Shown here in pieces: positions 34,997 through 44,739 of a DNA stretch of 64,000 bases; position 1 is the stretch's first letter; each line of letters starts with the position of its first letter. The notes beneath the pieces are model-generated. The model made no database searches. It was not told the origin of the DNA and worked only from the letters and a program-made list of their open reading frames with translations. The translations under genes were made by a program, and so were the position numbers. Origin of the DNA: Ruegeria atlantica (GTDB lineage Bacteria; Pseudomonadota; Alphaproteobacteria; Rhodobacterales; Rhodobacteraceae). The stretch covers positions 178,168 to 242,167 of the forward strand of contig NZ_WQFE01000005.1 of assembly GCF_013033965.1 (NCBI RefSeq), read 5' to 3'.

Positions 34997-35665
34997 TTAG
35001 CTCTCCTTCAGGTGGGGCATGGCTTTACGTAGGTAATCATAGCCGGTGATCAATGTCAGCGCGGCAGCAATCCACAGCAACCACAAGCCAATCCGGCCAG
35101 ACCAGAACATCGCTTCAAGATGCCAGCGCATATGATTGAGGTCTTCCAACTGACCCGTCAGGACCAGATCCATCGTAGCGGCATCCATGCCGAACGTGGC
35201 CATCACAAAATAGTGCTCGAAAATCCCCTGCGAAAACAGAATAGCAATCGCCACCATCTGCGCGGTCGTTTTCCATTTTGCCAGTTTTGTGACCTTCAGC
35301 GTCCCGGCCGTATCGCCCAGATATTCGCGCAGGCCTGAGACGAATACCTCACGGAACAGGATGACCGTGGCTGGCAGCACCAGCCAGGGCGTCCAGTGTT
35401 CTGTCGAATAGCCCACAAGGATCATCAGCGCGATCACCACCATCGCCTTGTCGGCAATCGGGTCCAGCATGGCGCCAATCTTGGTTTCCTGTTTCCATGC
35501 CCGCGCCAGATAGCCATCGAACCAGTCGGTAATCGCGGCGGTCAGGAACAGGATCAGCGCAAACCAGTCGGCATAGGGTCTGGTGAAATACAGAAACATT
35601 ACGGCCAGACCGGGCGCGGCCAGCAGCCGCAGGACGGTCAGGATATTCGGCAGGTTCCACTTCAT
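34997..35665 (-). CDS. pgsA: CDP-diacylglycerol-glycerol-3-phosphate 3-phosphatidyltransferase
   Basis: A 222-residue membrane enzyme making phosphatidylglycerol phosphate. It starts MKWNLPNILTVLRLLAAPGL and carries the CDP-alcohol phosphotransferase motif in TDWFDGYLARAWKQETKIGA with MLDPIADK (D-G-x2-A-R-x8-G-x3-D-x3-D). The ATG at 35665 starts exactly at the conserved N-terminus; the open frame upstream is antisense noise. First gene of an operon with moaD and moaE. Confidence 0.95.
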   Translation of the reverse strand: MKWNLPNILTVLRLLAAPGLAVMFLYFTRPYADWFALILFLTAAITDWFDGYLARAWKQETKIGAMLDPIADKAMVVIALMILVGYSTEHWTPWLVLPATVILFREVFVSGLREYLGDTAGTLKVTKLAKWKTTAQMVAIAILFSQGIFEHYFVMATFGMDAATMDLVLTGQLEDLNHMRWHLEAMFWSGRIGLWLLWIAAALTLITGYDYLRKAMPHLKES

Positions 35666-35842
35666 GAAACGGACCCTACATTGCCGGTCGGGGACAGAAA
35701 AGACGGGGCGGAAAAAAACTGCACCGATCACAGAGGCTTGGTCAAAGCGCCGCAGCCGGGCGCGGCACCGGTTATTGGCCTTGGCCTCGGGGCGGATTGC
35801 CGTCAGAGTGCCGCCGATCAGGCCCAATGGCAAAGACGACCC

Positions 35843-36727
35843 ATGACTCCGAATATTAAGACCGACGCGCGCGCAAACCTGATCGGTAGCGCGTGGATGA
35901 TTGGTGCGATGGCATGTTTCGCACTGGAGGACGCGCTGCTGAAGGCGGCCGCGATTGCCCTGCCCATCTGGCAGATCCTGGTCCTTTTCGGTCTCGGTGG
36001 TGCGGTGGTCTTTGCTTGTGTCGCCACCGCGCGGGGCACGCGGTTGCTGCAACCAGATGTGCTGTCGCCTGCGATGAAAATCCGTGCCGTTTTCGAAATT
36101 CTTGGGCGGTTACTCTATGTTCTCGCCATCACGCTGACTCCCTTGTCATCAGCAACTGTCATCCTGCAGGCCACCCCTTTGGTGGTCGTCGCCTGTGCCG
36201 CGCTTCTGTTCGGCGAGACCGTCGGCTGGCGACGGTGGAGCGCCATCTTTGTTGGCCTGATCGGCGTTGTGATCATCATCCAACCGACCGGAGACAGCTT
36301 CACCATCCTGTCCTTGCTGGCTGTGCTGGGGATGCTTGGCTTTGCTGGTCGCGATCTCGCTAGTAGAGCCGCCCCTGCCAGTCTTGGAACCGAAGTGCTG
36401 GGTTTCTATGGCTTTGTCAGCGTGATTGTCGCTGGGATTGCCTACAGCTTTTGGGAACAGGCCCCCATCGCACCGGTGCCAGTGACCACAAGTCTGCATC
36501 TTGCCGGGGCAGTTATCCTAGGCGCAATCGCATATACGTCCTTGATGAAAGCCATGCGGACCGGAGAGGTCTCCGCCGTCACACCCTTCCGCTATTCGCG
36601 TCTGTTGTTCGGAGTCGCCCTGGGCGTGGTCTTCTTTGGCGAGGATCTGGATCAGACGATGTGGATCGGCAGCGTGCTGATCGTGGCCTCGGGCCTGTAT
36701 ATCCTGTGGCGTGGACGCAAGGCCTAG
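35843..36727 (+). CDS. EamA/DMT-family transporter
   Basis: A 294-residue protein with ten helices in two EamA repeats: first [20 protein letters not shown] and [20 protein letters not shown]; second [20 protein letters not shown] and [17 protein letters not shown]. Drug/metabolite-type exporters of this family move amino acids or other small solutes; the substrate is unknown. It is inserted opposite to uvrC and pgsA, and its TAG stop shares the palindrome CTAG with the stop of uvrC. Confidence 0.9.
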   Translation: MTPNIKTDARANLIGSAWMIGAMACFALEDALLKAAAIALPIWQILVLFGLGGAVVFACVATARGTRLLQPDVLSPAMKIRAVFEILGRLLYVLAITLTPLSSATVILQATPLVVVACAALLFGETVGWRRWSAIFVGLIGVVIIIQPTGDSFTILSLLAVLGMLGFAGRDLASRAAPASLGTEVLGFYGFVSVIVAGIAYSFWEQAPIAPVPVTTSLHLAGAVILGAIAYTSLMKAMRTGEVSAVTPFRYSRLLFGVALGVVFFGEDLDQTMWIGSVLIVASGLYILWRGRKA

Positions 36728-38598
36728 CCCTTGTCGTGGAAGAAGTCATAGACCTTCTGCGCCAAACCGGCTGAGATCCCTTCCACCGCTTTCAAATCCG
36801 CCAGATTGGCCCGGCTTACAGCCTTGGCGCTGCCGAAATGTGCCAGCAAAGCCCGTTTGCGGGCCGCCCCCACACCCGGGATTTCATCCAGCGGCGTCGC
36901 CCCGACGGCTTTGGCGCGTTTCGCGCGGTGGGTGCCGATTGCAAACCGGTGCGCCTCGTCCCGTAGTCGCTGGATGAAGTATAGCACCGGATCGTTTCGT
37001 TTGAGCGCAAATGGGCGCTGTCCGGTTCGGTGGAACTCTTCCTTGCCATGATCACGGTCGACGCCTTTTGCAACGCCAACCATCGGAATGTCTTCGACCC
37101 CATGCTCGACCATGATCTCTCGCACTGCACTCACTTGCCCAGCGCCGCCGTCAATCAGCAACAGGTCGGGCCACAACCCCTTGTCACGATCCGGGTCTTC
37201 CTTTTGTAGCCGGGTAAATCGGCGGGTCAGAACCTCTTTCATCATCCCGAAATCGTCACCGGGGGTCAGATCATCACCCCGAATGTTGAACTTTCGATAG
37301 GCGTTTTTCATGAACCCCTCGGGACCAGCGACAATCATCCCGCCAACAGCGTTGGTCCCCTGGATATGAGAGTTATCGTAAACCTCGATCCGGTTCGGCG
37401 GACCGTCCAGGTCAAATGCCTCGGCCACACCGCGCAGCAGCTTGGCCTGCGTGGCGCTTTCCGACATCCGACGGGCCAGAGATTCCCGCGCATTACGCAA
37501 GGCACCGGCAATCAATTCCTGTTTCTCACCGCGCTGAGGCACAAGGATTTCAACCTTGCGCCCTGCCTTTTCGCTTAACGCCTCTTGCATCAGGTCGGCA
37601 TTTTCAATGGCGTCCGACAAGATCAGTTGCCGGGGCGGCTCCTTGTTGTCGTAGAACTGACCAAGGAATGCCTCCATCGCCTCGGCCGCAGACACATCCA
37701 CACCGACACGAGGATAGAAATCCTTGTTTCCCCAGTTCTGATTGGCACGGATGAAGAACACCTGAACACAGGCCTGCCCGCTGTCCATATAAAGGCCGAT
37801 CACATCCGCCTCGGCCACGCCGCGCGGGTTGATGCCCTGAGAGGTCTGCACCTGCGTCAGCGCGCGGATGCGATCACGCAGTCCGGCTGCACGTTCGAAC
37901 TCCATTGCCTCGGACGCGGCCATCATCTGTTCTGCCAGTTCCTCCTGCACTTTGGTCGACCGCCCGGACAGGAACCGCTCGGCATCTTTCACGCTTTCGC
38001 GGTAGTCCCCATCCGAAATCAGACCAACGCACGGCCCCGAGCACCGCTTGATCTGATAGAGCAGGCAGGGTCGCGTGCGGCTGTCGAACATCGAGTCCGA
38101 ACAGTTCCGCAACAGAAATGCCTTCTGCAGCTGGTTCAGCGTACGATTGACCGCTCCCGCACTGGCGAAGGGACCGAAATAGGCACCCTTTTCCTTCTTC
38201 GCGCCACGGTGCTTCTTGATCTGCGGAAAGGCATGGTCCTTGGCGACCAGAATATTGGGAAAGCTTTTGTCGTCCCGCAGCAGCACGTTGTATTTAGGCT
38301 TGAGCTGCTTGATCAAGTTCTGCTCAAGCAGCAGCGCCTCGGTCTCGGTCCGCGTAGTCAGGAACATCATCGAAGCTGTCGCCGCGATCATCCGCTCAAT
38401 TCGCCCCGAATGCCCCGGCCGCGCATAGTTCGACACCCGCGCCTTGAGGTTGCGCGCTTTGCCGACATACAGCACACGGCTGTCCGCATCCAACATCCGA
38501 TACACCCCCGGTGAACTGTCCAGCGTCTTCACATAACGCTGAATACAGGCATAGCCGGTCAGTTGAGTATCGGGGATTGGGTCGCTGTCTGTTGTCAT
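36724..38598 (-). CDS. uvrC: Excinuclease ABC subunit C
   Basis: About 624 residues. GIY-YIG nuclease domain ([20 protein letters not shown]), the cysteine-rich segment [20 protein letters not shown] motif region ([20 protein letters not shown]), the RNase-H-like 5'-incision domain ([33 protein letters not shown]), and C-terminal helix-hairpin-helix motifs. It makes both cuts in nucleotide-excision repair. Start at 38598 (MTTDSD) is preferred; ATG at 38625 is the alternative and neither has a strong site. Confidence 0.95.
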   Translation of the reverse strand: MTTDSDPIPDTQLTGYACIQRYVKTLDSSPGVYRMLDADSRVLYVGKARNLKARVSNYARPGHSGRIERMIAATASMMFLTTRTETEALLLEQNLIKQLKPKYNVLLRDDKSFPNILVAKDHAFPQIKKHRGAKKEKGAYFGPFASAGAVNRTLNQLQKAFLLRNCSDSMFDSRTRPCLLYQIKRCSGPCVGLISDGDYRESVKDAERFLSGRSTKVQEELAEQMMAASEAMEFERAAGLRDRIRALTQVQTSQGINPRGVAEADVIGLYMDSGQACVQVFFIRANQNWGNKDFYPRVGVDVSAAEAMEAFLGQFYDNKEPPRQLILSDAIENADLMQEALSEKAGRKVEILVPQRGEKQELIAGALRNARESLARRMSESATQAKLLRGVAEAFDLDGPPNRIEVYDNSHIQGTNAVGGMIVAGPEGFMKNAYRKFNIRGDDLTPGDDFGMMKEVLTRRFTRLQKEDPDRDKGLWPDLLLIDGGAGQVSAVREIMVEHGVEDIPMVGVAKGVDRDHGKEEFHRTGQRPFALKRNDPVLYFIQRLRDEAHRFAIGTHRAKRAKAVGATPLDEIPGVGAARKRALLAHFGSAKAVSRANLADLKAVEGISAGLAQKVYDFFHDKG

Positions 38599-38625
38599 TT
38601 GCCTGAGATATGATTCTCTGACCAT

Positions 38626-38888
38626 GGCTGCAATCTTGTGGCCCTCAGATCAAGAGAAAACAAATCCACGGTTTCTGTGGATAAGTGTGAAGATAAGTTT
38701 CCGTGCTTGGCGAAATTCCCTTGAATCATTAAGGATTCCTTGATTTGCACAAAAATTAAGCAAATATTTAACCTGTTGTTTTTGTTTGAAATATTTTAAT
38801 TCACAAGGCAAGTGCATGAAAAAAAAGACATTTTTGTAACGCGAAGGTAACAGAACCGAGAGCGGTGCAAAACTTGCAGCAGTTTTAC
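38626..38888. other. AT-rich intergenic region upstream of uvrC
   Basis: This 263-bp gap is markedly AT-rich compared with everything around it, especially 38700-38840, with A and T runs (GAAATATTTTAATT, GAAAAAAAAGAC). It includes a small inverted repeat ATCCAC / GTGGAT (38664-38669, 38677-38682). It separates uvrC from the SDR gene upstream on the same strand and probably holds the uvrC promoter. A 90-codon reading frame across it looks spurious. Confidence 0.5.
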
Positions 38889-39668
38889 CTATTCCAAGCC
38901 CAGAACGTCCGGAGTTTTCCACCCCAGATGCTGACCTCCGTCAACGCACAATAGTTGGCCTGTGACCGCATGCGCATCCAGGAAATAGCCCAGGGCGGCA
39001 GTGATATCGGACGGGTTCGACCCGCGTTCCAGAACCGTGTTTGCGCGCTGCGCGCTGAAGTGTTCTTCGCTTTGCCGGTGGCCCTGCATCGTCGGACCCG
39101 GCCCGATCGCGTTAACCCGTATCGACGGCGAGAGCGCCTGAGCTGCGGTCCGGGTCAGGGCCCACAGGCCCATCTTGGCAATCGTATAGGTCATGAATTC
39201 AGGCGTGAGCTTGCGCACCCGCATATCCACCATGTTAACGATCAGACCGGTGGCAACGGGCTCGCCCGCCTCGTCCGTGCCCGGTTTCAGCCCCTGCGCG
39301 GCCATCGCCTGCGTCAGCACGAATGGAGCGCGCAGATTGCTGTCGAGGTGCCGGTCCCAGCTTTGCCGTGTGGCGGATTGAAGGTTGTCGTATTCAAAGA
39401 TCGACGCGTTGTTCACCAGGCAGGTGATCGGCCCACCCAACGCCTCAGCCGCGCGCGGCAACAGGGTTTCGACCTGCGCCTCATTCAGCAGATCGGCCTG
39501 CATGGCAACCGCGTTTCGCCCAAGCGCCTGCACCTCGGCCACGGTTTCAGCAGCTGGTTGTTCCGACGTCGCATAATGCACGGCGACGTCATATCCACGT
39601 TTAGCCAGATACAGGGCCATTGCGCGGCCAAGACGGATACCTGCACCGGTCACCAATGCTCGGGCCAT
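38889..39668 (-). CDS. Pteridine-reductase-like short-chain dehydrogenase
   Basis: A 259-residue SDR. The cofactor loop is ALVTGAGIRLGRAMALYLAK, NNAS at 86-89, and the active-site pair Tyr161-x3-Lys165 (MTYTIAKMGLWAL). The usual catalytic Ser is Asp148 (LIVNMVDMRVRK), the substitution seen in PTR1-type pteridine reductases, whose NMVD...YTxAK pattern is very similar; HYATSEQPA after the second strand suggests NADPH. It may reduce dihydropterins or dihydrofolate, as FolM does. No folate genes adjoin it; substrate assignment is by motif. Ends in a hydrophilic tail. Confidence 0.8.
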   Translation of the reverse strand: MARALVTGAGIRLGRAMALYLAKRGYDVAVHYATSEQPAAETVAEVQALGRNAVAMQADLLNEAQVETLLPRAAEALGGPITCLVNNASIFEYDNLQSATRQSWDRHLDSNLRAPFVLTQAMAAQGLKPGTDEAGEPVATGLIVNMVDMRVRKLTPEFMTYTIAKMGLWALTRTAAQALSPSIRVNAIGPGPTMQGHRQSEEHFSAQRANTVLERGSNPSDITAALGYFLDAHAVTGQLLCVDGGQHLGWKTPDVLGLE

Positions 39669-39689
39669 GGATTTCCCCCTATCTTCCGA

Positions 39690-40652
39690 TCACGCCAACA
39701 GCGAGACGATGTACACCGCATACAGCAGCGTCAACAGCAGACCCCAGCTGCGCGTGATATCTTTCTTTAAGAATACGAATGGGATCAACAGTAGCGATGC
39801 GCCCAGCATGACCCACAGATCGAAACGCAGAAACTCCGGGTCGACCGGGATACGTCCGAATAGCGTGGCGATGCCGACAATGGCCAAAAGGTTGAACATG
39901 TTCGACCCGATCACGTTACCCAACGCGACATCGGCCTGTCTGCGCAGGGCCGCCATGACCGTCGTTGCGAGTTCCGGCAGGGATGTTCCAACTGCGATCA
40001 GTGTCAGGCCGATAATCGTTTCGCTGACACCATAGGTCCGAGCGATAATCGTGGCGTTGTCAACCAGCAGATGCGCGCCCATCGGCAGACCAATCAGGCC
40101 CAGGACCAAGTAGATCGAAAGCTTCCAATATGGCATGTCCGGATCGGCCTCTTCCAGGCCTTCAAGCTCATCCTCTTCCGCACAGGCCTCGCCGCAAGCT
40201 TTGCGATGTGCATGCGCCTCGCGGAACGCGTTGAGCAGGACCAGACCCAAAGCAGCAAGCAGTATCGCGCCACTGGCCAGATTGAACACACCGCAAAATG
40301 CCAATCCAATGAACAACACAGTGGCCAGCAGCATGAAAACATAGTTCTTTCGACTGTCACATTCGCTGGTGTGCAAGGTGGCAAGCAATGCCGGCAGGCC
40401 CAGAACCAACAGAATGTTCGCCGTGTTAGACCCAACCACGTTACCCAGCGCGATCCCTGGCGCGTTTTCCTTGATCGCGCTGATCGCGATCAACAATTCG
40501 GGGGCCGAGGTTCCAAAGGCCACAATGGTCAGGCTGACGATCAAGGCAGGTACGCCCAGACGCAGGCTCAGGTTAACTGCGCCGCGCACCAAAGCATCAC
40601 CTGCCAGCAGCAGGATCAGCAATCCAAGGCCGGATAACAGCCATGCCGTCAT
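39690..40652 (-). CDS. Calcium/sodium antiporter (YrbG/CaxA-type, K+-dependent NCKX-like)
   Basis: A 320-residue protein with two alpha repeats, each with the exchanger signature: SLTIVAFGTSAPELLIAISA with GNVVGSNTANILLVLG, and GLTLIAVGTSLPELATTVMA with GNVIGSNMFNLLAIVG. About ten helices with an acidic cytoplasmic loop (EEDELEGLEEADPD) at the middle. Exports Ca2+ against Na+. Downstream of a small zinc-ribbon-like protein (4-bp overlap). Confidence 0.94.
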   Translation of the reverse strand: MTAWLLSGLGLLILLLAGDALVRGAVNLSLRLGVPALIVSLTIVAFGTSAPELLIAISAIKENAPGIALGNVVGSNTANILLVLGLPALLATLHTSECDSRKNYVFMLLATVLFIGLAFCGVFNLASGAILLAALGLVLLNAFREAHAHRKACGEACAEEDELEGLEEADPDMPYWKLSIYLVLGLIGLPMGAHLLVDNATIIARTYGVSETIIGLTLIAVGTSLPELATTVMAALRRQADVALGNVIGSNMFNLLAIVGIATLFGRIPVDPEFLRFDLWVMLGASLLLIPFVFLKKDITRSWGLLLTLLYAVYIVSLLA

Positions 40653-40819
40653 GTACGGCCTCCTTTTTCGCAGGCGCAGGGGCCTTTACCGATCCTGAAT
40701 CGCTTACAGCGCGGGCATCTTGCAGATTGCAGCCTTTTCTGCCCCGGAAAGCGCAGCTTGCCGAACATCGCCAGGACACCCATGGCGATCAGAAAAAGGG
40801 TGACAATCTTAATAATCAC
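40649..40819 (-). CDS. Small membrane protein with four-cysteine tail
   Basis: A 56-residue protein from a GTG at 40819, 1 bp beyond the stop of the peptidase gene (TGACGTG), so probably translationally coupled. One helix (IIKIVTLFLIAMGVLAMFGK) is followed by a basic tail with CPRCKRFRIGKGPCAC, a possible zinc ribbon. This type of short protein recurs beside S49 peptidase genes in alphaproteobacteria in my recollection. It overlaps the antiporter start by 4 bp. Too short for most gene calls, but coupling on both sides and the cysteine pattern support it. Confidence 0.7.
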   Translation of the reverse strand: MIIKIVTLFLIAMGVLAMFGKLRFPGQKRLQSARCPRCKRFRIGKGPCACEKGGRT

Positions 40820-40820
40820 G

Positions 40821-41618
40821 TCACAAACCAAAGCGCGCGTAGGCCGCCCGCTCCTCAAGCCCGGTTATTGCGTCCTGGGCCAAAGAGGCCCCAAACCGCG
40901 ACCAGATCGGTTTGCGCAGACCATAGCGGCGGAACTTCACCTTGTCGCCGAACCGCTCCTGCATTTTCGGCTTCAGATGCGCAACGCCTTCGATCAAGCC
41001 CAGCTCCTGCGCGCGTCGGGCCAGCCAGACTTCGCCCGTGAATAGGTCCGCGTTCTGATCCAACTTGTCGCCACGGCGGGTTTTGACATGGTTAATGAAG
41101 TTGTCGTGGATATCGCCCAAAAGGCCTTGCAGCCGCGCGACATCCTCTTCCTTTTCCGGCGCAAACGGGTCGAGCATCGATTTAGACCGGCCTGCGGTAT
41201 GCACCCGCCGTTCGATCCCCTGCCGCGCCAAAAACACATGCGCACCGAACCCGGCCGAAATCACGCCGATCGACCCCAGGACCGAGCTGTCGTCGGCCCA
41301 AATCTCGTCAGCGGCCGCAGCCAGCCAATACCCGCCCGAGGCCGCGACATCCTCGACAAAGGCGATGACCGGCACGTCCAGCTCATCCGACAGCCGTCGG
41401 ATACGTGCCCCGATCAAAGAGCTTTGCACAGGCGAGCCGCCGGGCGAATTGATCTCAAGCGCCACGGCGGCGGGTTTACCTTTGCGAAACGCCTTTTCCA
41501 GAACGGGGGCCAGTGCGGTGTCGTTCAACGACCCGCGCCCTGCCATTCCGATGGCGCCCGACAATCGAACCACGGCCACCAGGGGCTGTTTATTGACAAA
41601 CGGAAGGCTGAGTTTCAT
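40821..41618 (-). CDS. S49 family serine peptidase (SppA/SohB-like)
   Basis: A 265-residue protein. The nucleophile Ser lies in VAASGGYWLAAAADEIWA and the general-base Lys in AGRSKSMLDPFAPE, the Ser/Lys dyad of signal-peptide peptidases; VALEINSPGGSPVQSS is the conserved core strand. There is no clear N-terminal transmembrane helix, so it may be a cytoplasmic or peripheral member. The ATG at 41618 is the first residue of the conserved domain. Followed by the 56-residue cysteine-tail protein. Confidence 0.9.
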   Translation of the reverse strand: MKLSLPFVNKQPLVAVVRLSGAIGMAGRGSLNDTALAPVLEKAFRKGKPAAVALEINSPGGSPVQSSLIGARIRRLSDELDVPVIAFVEDVAASGGYWLAAAADEIWADDSSVLGSIGVISAGFGAHVFLARQGIERRVHTAGRSKSMLDPFAPEKEEDVARLQGLLGDIHDNFINHVKTRRGDKLDQNADLFTGEVWLARRAQELGLIEGVAHLKPKMQERFGDKVKFRRYGLRKPIWSRFGASLAQDAITGLEERAAYARFGL

Positions 41619-41738
41619 GGGTGCCGATGTAGAGTGCAGGTCTGCGCTAAACAAGGGAGTGTTCGGGCCTAAGACGCGACGTGAACCAATTTCACACACA
41701 TGGAGGGCAAAAATGCAACGCACCGCCCGGCCCAAACC

Positions 41739-42500
41739 TTAGCTGCGGATGCGCCAGCCTGTTTTGAAAATCCACCCAATTAACGCCAAACAAATTCCGG
41801 TGAAAGCCAGAATCGCCAACAGACTGAATCCGATCGGAACATCCGCCAGACCATAGAACGACCAGCGGAACCCGGAGATCAGGTAAACAACCGGGTTGAA
41901 CAAGGTGATCGTCTGCCAGACGGGTGGCAGCATCGAGATCGAATAGAAGGTGCCGCCCAGAAAGATCAGCGGCGTAACGACCAGTTGAGGCACCAAAGAC
42001 ATCTGCTCAAAATTGCTGGCCCAGATACCAATGATAAAGCCCAGCAGTGAAAAGCTGAGACAAGACAGGATAAGGAAGGCGGCCATCGCAAAAGGATGTT
42101 CGATGCGTATGTCCACGAAGAACGTGGCCGTGACAAGAATCACGAGCCCGACAAACAGCGACTTTGTGGCCGCAGCCCCGACATAGCCGATGACGATTTC
42201 GATAAAGTTAATCGGGGCGGACAGCAACTCGTAGATCGTACCCAGAAACTTAGGAAAGTAGATCCCGAATGACGCGTTCGAGATGGCCAGCATCACAACG
42301 GACAGCATGATCAGCCCGGGCACGATGAACGCACCATAGGATACGCCCTCAACCTCTTGAATGCGGCTGCCGATGGCAGTGCCAAAGACCACAAAGTACA
42401 AGGAGGTCGAAAGGACCGGAGACAGAAAGCTCTGCGCCAGTGTGCGGAAGAACCGGGCCATCTCAAACCGGTATATGGCTGCGACTGCGGACCAGTTCAT
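41739..42500 (-). CDS. ABC-2 type transporter permease
   Basis: A 253-residue protein with six helices and the ABC-2 signature: [53 protein letters not shown], and [17 protein letters not shown]. Overlaps the ATPase gene by 4 bp; together they form a two-gene exporter. Substrate unknown. Confidence 0.93.
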   Translation of the reverse strand: MNWSAVAAIYRFEMARFFRTLAQSFLSPVLSTSLYFVVFGTAIGSRIQEVEGVSYGAFIVPGLIMLSVVMLAISNASFGIYFPKFLGTIYELLSAPINFIEIVIGYVGAAATKSLFVGLVILVTATFFVDIRIEHPFAMAAFLILSCLSFSLLGFIIGIWASNFEQMSLVPQLVVTPLIFLGGTFYSISMLPPVWQTITLFNPVVYLISGFRWSFYGLADVPIGFSLLAILAFTGICLALIGWIFKTGWRIRS

Positions 42501-43426
42501 GGGGACTCTCCGGACACAAGATTCACGAAAATCTCCTCCAGGCTCGACTGCCGGGTCTGCACGTCGCGCAAAACAAGCCCCGCCTGCGCTACATCATTCA
42601 GCAACGTGGTGATCCCGGTGCGGTCTGCGTGCGTGTCATAGGTATACACCAGCGCGTCACCATTACCGTTCAGCGTCAGATTGTGCGCGGTCAGACTCTC
42701 AGGAATGGCCTGGATAGGATCGGTCAGCATAACTTCGATCTGTTTTTTGCCCATTTGGGCCATCAGGGTGTCTTTGTCCTGTACCAACCGCAGCTCACCC
42801 TTATCAATGACACCCACCCTGTCGGCGATGGCTTCGGCCTCTTCGATGTAATGTGTTGTCAGGATAATGGTGACCCCGGCTTGTTTCAGCTCGGCCACGA
42901 TCTCCCACATGTCCTTGCGCAATTCCACATCCACACCGGCAGTCGGCTCATCCAGAAACAGCACGCGTGGCTCATGCGCCAGCGCCTTGGCAATCAGCAC
43001 CCGACGCTTCATGCCGCCGGACAATTCCTTGATCGCATTCTTGCGCTTGTCCCACAGCGACAACTTGCGCAGAATCTCTTCGATCCGGGCATTGTCGCTG
43101 CTGTATCCGAACAGACCCCGCGAGAACCGAACCGTGTTCCAAACCTTTTCAAACGGCTCAAGCGCGATTTCCTGCGGCACCAACCCGATCATCCGGCGCG
43201 CGGCACGGAACTCGGTTTGGATATCGTGCCCACCAACCGTGACGGTGCCCGAAGTCGGTGTGGTTATACCGCACACCGTGGAAATCAACGTCGTCTTTCC
43301 GGCCCCATTTGGGCCAAGCAACGCCAGAATTTCGCCCTGTTCGATATCCAAAGACACCCCTTTGAGCGCCTCAAAACCATCGGCATAGGACTTACGCAAA
43401 TCCCTGATGGACAGAATAGTTGTCAT
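42497..43426 (-). CDS. ABC transporter ATP-binding protein (ABC-2 partner)
   Basis: A 309-residue ATPase: Walker [20 protein letters not shown]-loop [13 protein letters not shown], signature [15 protein letters not shown], Walker [16 protein letters not shown], and the H-loop in [13 protein letters not shown]. The C-terminal 80 residues are the DrrA/NodI-type extension. The ATG at 43426 has AGGG 7 nt upstream. Paired with the ABC-2 permease. Confidence 0.95.
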   Translation of the reverse strand: MTTILSIRDLRKSYADGFEALKGVSLDIEQGEILALLGPNGAGKTTLISTVCGITTPTSGTVTVGGHDIQTEFRAARRMIGLVPQEIALEPFEKVWNTVRFSRGLFGYSSDNARIEEILRKLSLWDKRKNAIKELSGGMKRRVLIAKALAHEPRVLFLDEPTAGVDVELRKDMWEIVAELKQAGVTIILTTHYIEEAEAIADRVGVIDKGELRLVQDKDTLMAQMGKKQIEVMLTDPIQAIPESLTAHNLTLNGNGDALVYTYDTHADRTGITTLLNDVAQAGLVLRDVQTRQSSLEEIFVNLVSGESP

Positions 43427-43580
43427 GCATGTTCCCTGTTCTGGCGGGGACACTACCCCGTCAAATCGGTACAGAACAGGTCAATTCCGCACATTGTTCT
43501 GCGCATTTTTGTGGTCGCGGTCGGGTCACGCTTGCAATCGCCGGACATCCCCGAAAACCTGCGCGGAAAGGAGAGAGACC

Positions 43581-44690
43581 ATGCTCAGCGGAATTCGGAT
43601 CATTGAAATTGAAGGATTGGGGCCAGGCCCTTTCGCGGCCATGCTGCTGGCCGATCTGGGCGCGGACGTCATTACGATCCACCGCAAGGGGCAGCCTATC
43701 GTGCCGGGCATGCCCGAGCAATCCGTCCTGGACCGCGGCAAACGCTCAATTGATCTGAATCTGAAGGATGCTGCCGATGTGGACATCGCCAGGCGTCTGA
43801 TCACTTCCGCCGACGCGCTGATCGAAGGATTCCGCCCCGGCGTGATGGAAAAATTGGGGCTGGGTCCCGGCACGTTCGCCGCGTCAAACCCCAAGTTGGT
43901 CTATGGACGCATGACCGGATGGGGTCAGGACAGCCCGCTATCCCAAACGGCGGGGCATGATCTTAACTATATCTCTCTGTCCGGAGCACTGTGGTACGCC
44001 TCGACCGCAGGGCAACCCCCGCTAACCCCTGCGACTCTGGTCGGGGATATCGGCGGAGGCGCGATGTATCTTGTCGCAGGCATTCTGGCCGGAATCCTCA
44101 ACGCGCAGCGAACGGGGCAAGGTACTATTGTCGATGCCGCCATCTATGACGGTTCAGCCCATATGATGAACCTACTGATGAGTATGCGCCAAACCGGCAA
44201 CCTGTCCGAAACACGCGGTCACAGTCTGCTGGACGGCCCGCATTGGAGCCGCACTTACGCTTGCTTGGACGGGGGGTTCGTGACCGTCCAGTGTCTTGAA
44301 CCCAAATTCTATGCCGAATTCCTAAAAAAGCTGGGACTCACCGACGATCCCGAATTCCAAAAACAGTATGTTCCGGCACTTTGGCCCAAACTCACACAGC
44401 GGCTCTCGGACTTATTCGCCAACAAACCCCGCGACCACTGGGCCACCATGTTCCAGGGCTCCGACGCCTGCGTCGCGCCTGTACTCGACCCTGTTGAAGC
44501 ACAGGCCCATCCCATGAACACCGAGCGCCAAACCTGGATCGAACATAGCGGCGCATTACAAGCTGCAGCCGCGCCCCGCTTCTCAGCCCAGGCTTGGCAA
44601 TCGAAATCCAGCCCGCGCCGAGGCGAACACAAGCAGGACATTCTCGATGAACTGTCCGCCAATGCCCCTCGCGATCCTTCATCTGGCTAA
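43581..44690 (+). CDS. CaiB/BaiF family CoA transferase (alpha-methylacyl-CoA racemase-like)
   Basis: A 369-residue family III CoA enzyme: GIRIIEIEGLGPGPFAAMLL, GADVITIHRK, LVYGRMTGWGQDSPLSQTAG with the catalytic Asp of GHDLNYISLSGAL, and RTGQGTIVDAAIYDGSAHM. The EGLGPGPFAAM start and GHDLNY motif point to alpha-methylacyl-CoA racemase. GGAAAGGAGAGAG precedes the ATG at 43581. Single gene, convergent with hemE. Confidence 0.9.
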   Translation: MLSGIRIIEIEGLGPGPFAAMLLADLGADVITIHRKGQPIVPGMPEQSVLDRGKRSIDLNLKDAADVDIARRLITSADALIEGFRPGVMEKLGLGPGTFAASNPKLVYGRMTGWGQDSPLSQTAGHDLNYISLSGALWYASTAGQPPLTPATLVGDIGGGAMYLVAGILAGILNAQRTGQGTIVDAAIYDGSAHMMNLLMSMRQTGNLSETRGHSLLDGPHWSRTYACLDGGFVTVQCLEPKFYAEFLKKLGLTDDPEFQKQYVPALWPKLTQRLSDLFANKPRDHWATMFQGSDACVAPVLDPVEAQAHPMNTERQTWIEHSGALQAAAAPRFSAQAWQSKSSPRRGEHKQDILDELSANAPRDPSSG

Positions 44691-44707
44691 AAATATCTCG
44701 GGGTGAA

Positions 44708-44739
44708 TTGGCCGAAGGCCAAGAGGGGCTGGCCCCTCT
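44708..44739 (+). terminator. Two hairpins between the CoA transferase gene and hemE
   Basis: TTGGCC-GAA-GGCCAA (44708-44722) and AGAGGGG-CTGG-CCCCTCT (44722-44739) lie back to back in the 47-bp convergent gap; the second reaches the hemE stop codon. No T run follows. Confidence 0.5.

Noticed and set aside
38650..38922. 90-codon minus-strand frame over the AT-rich gap
   Set aside because: Overlaps the SDR stop, has no start signal and an unlike composition; probably chance.
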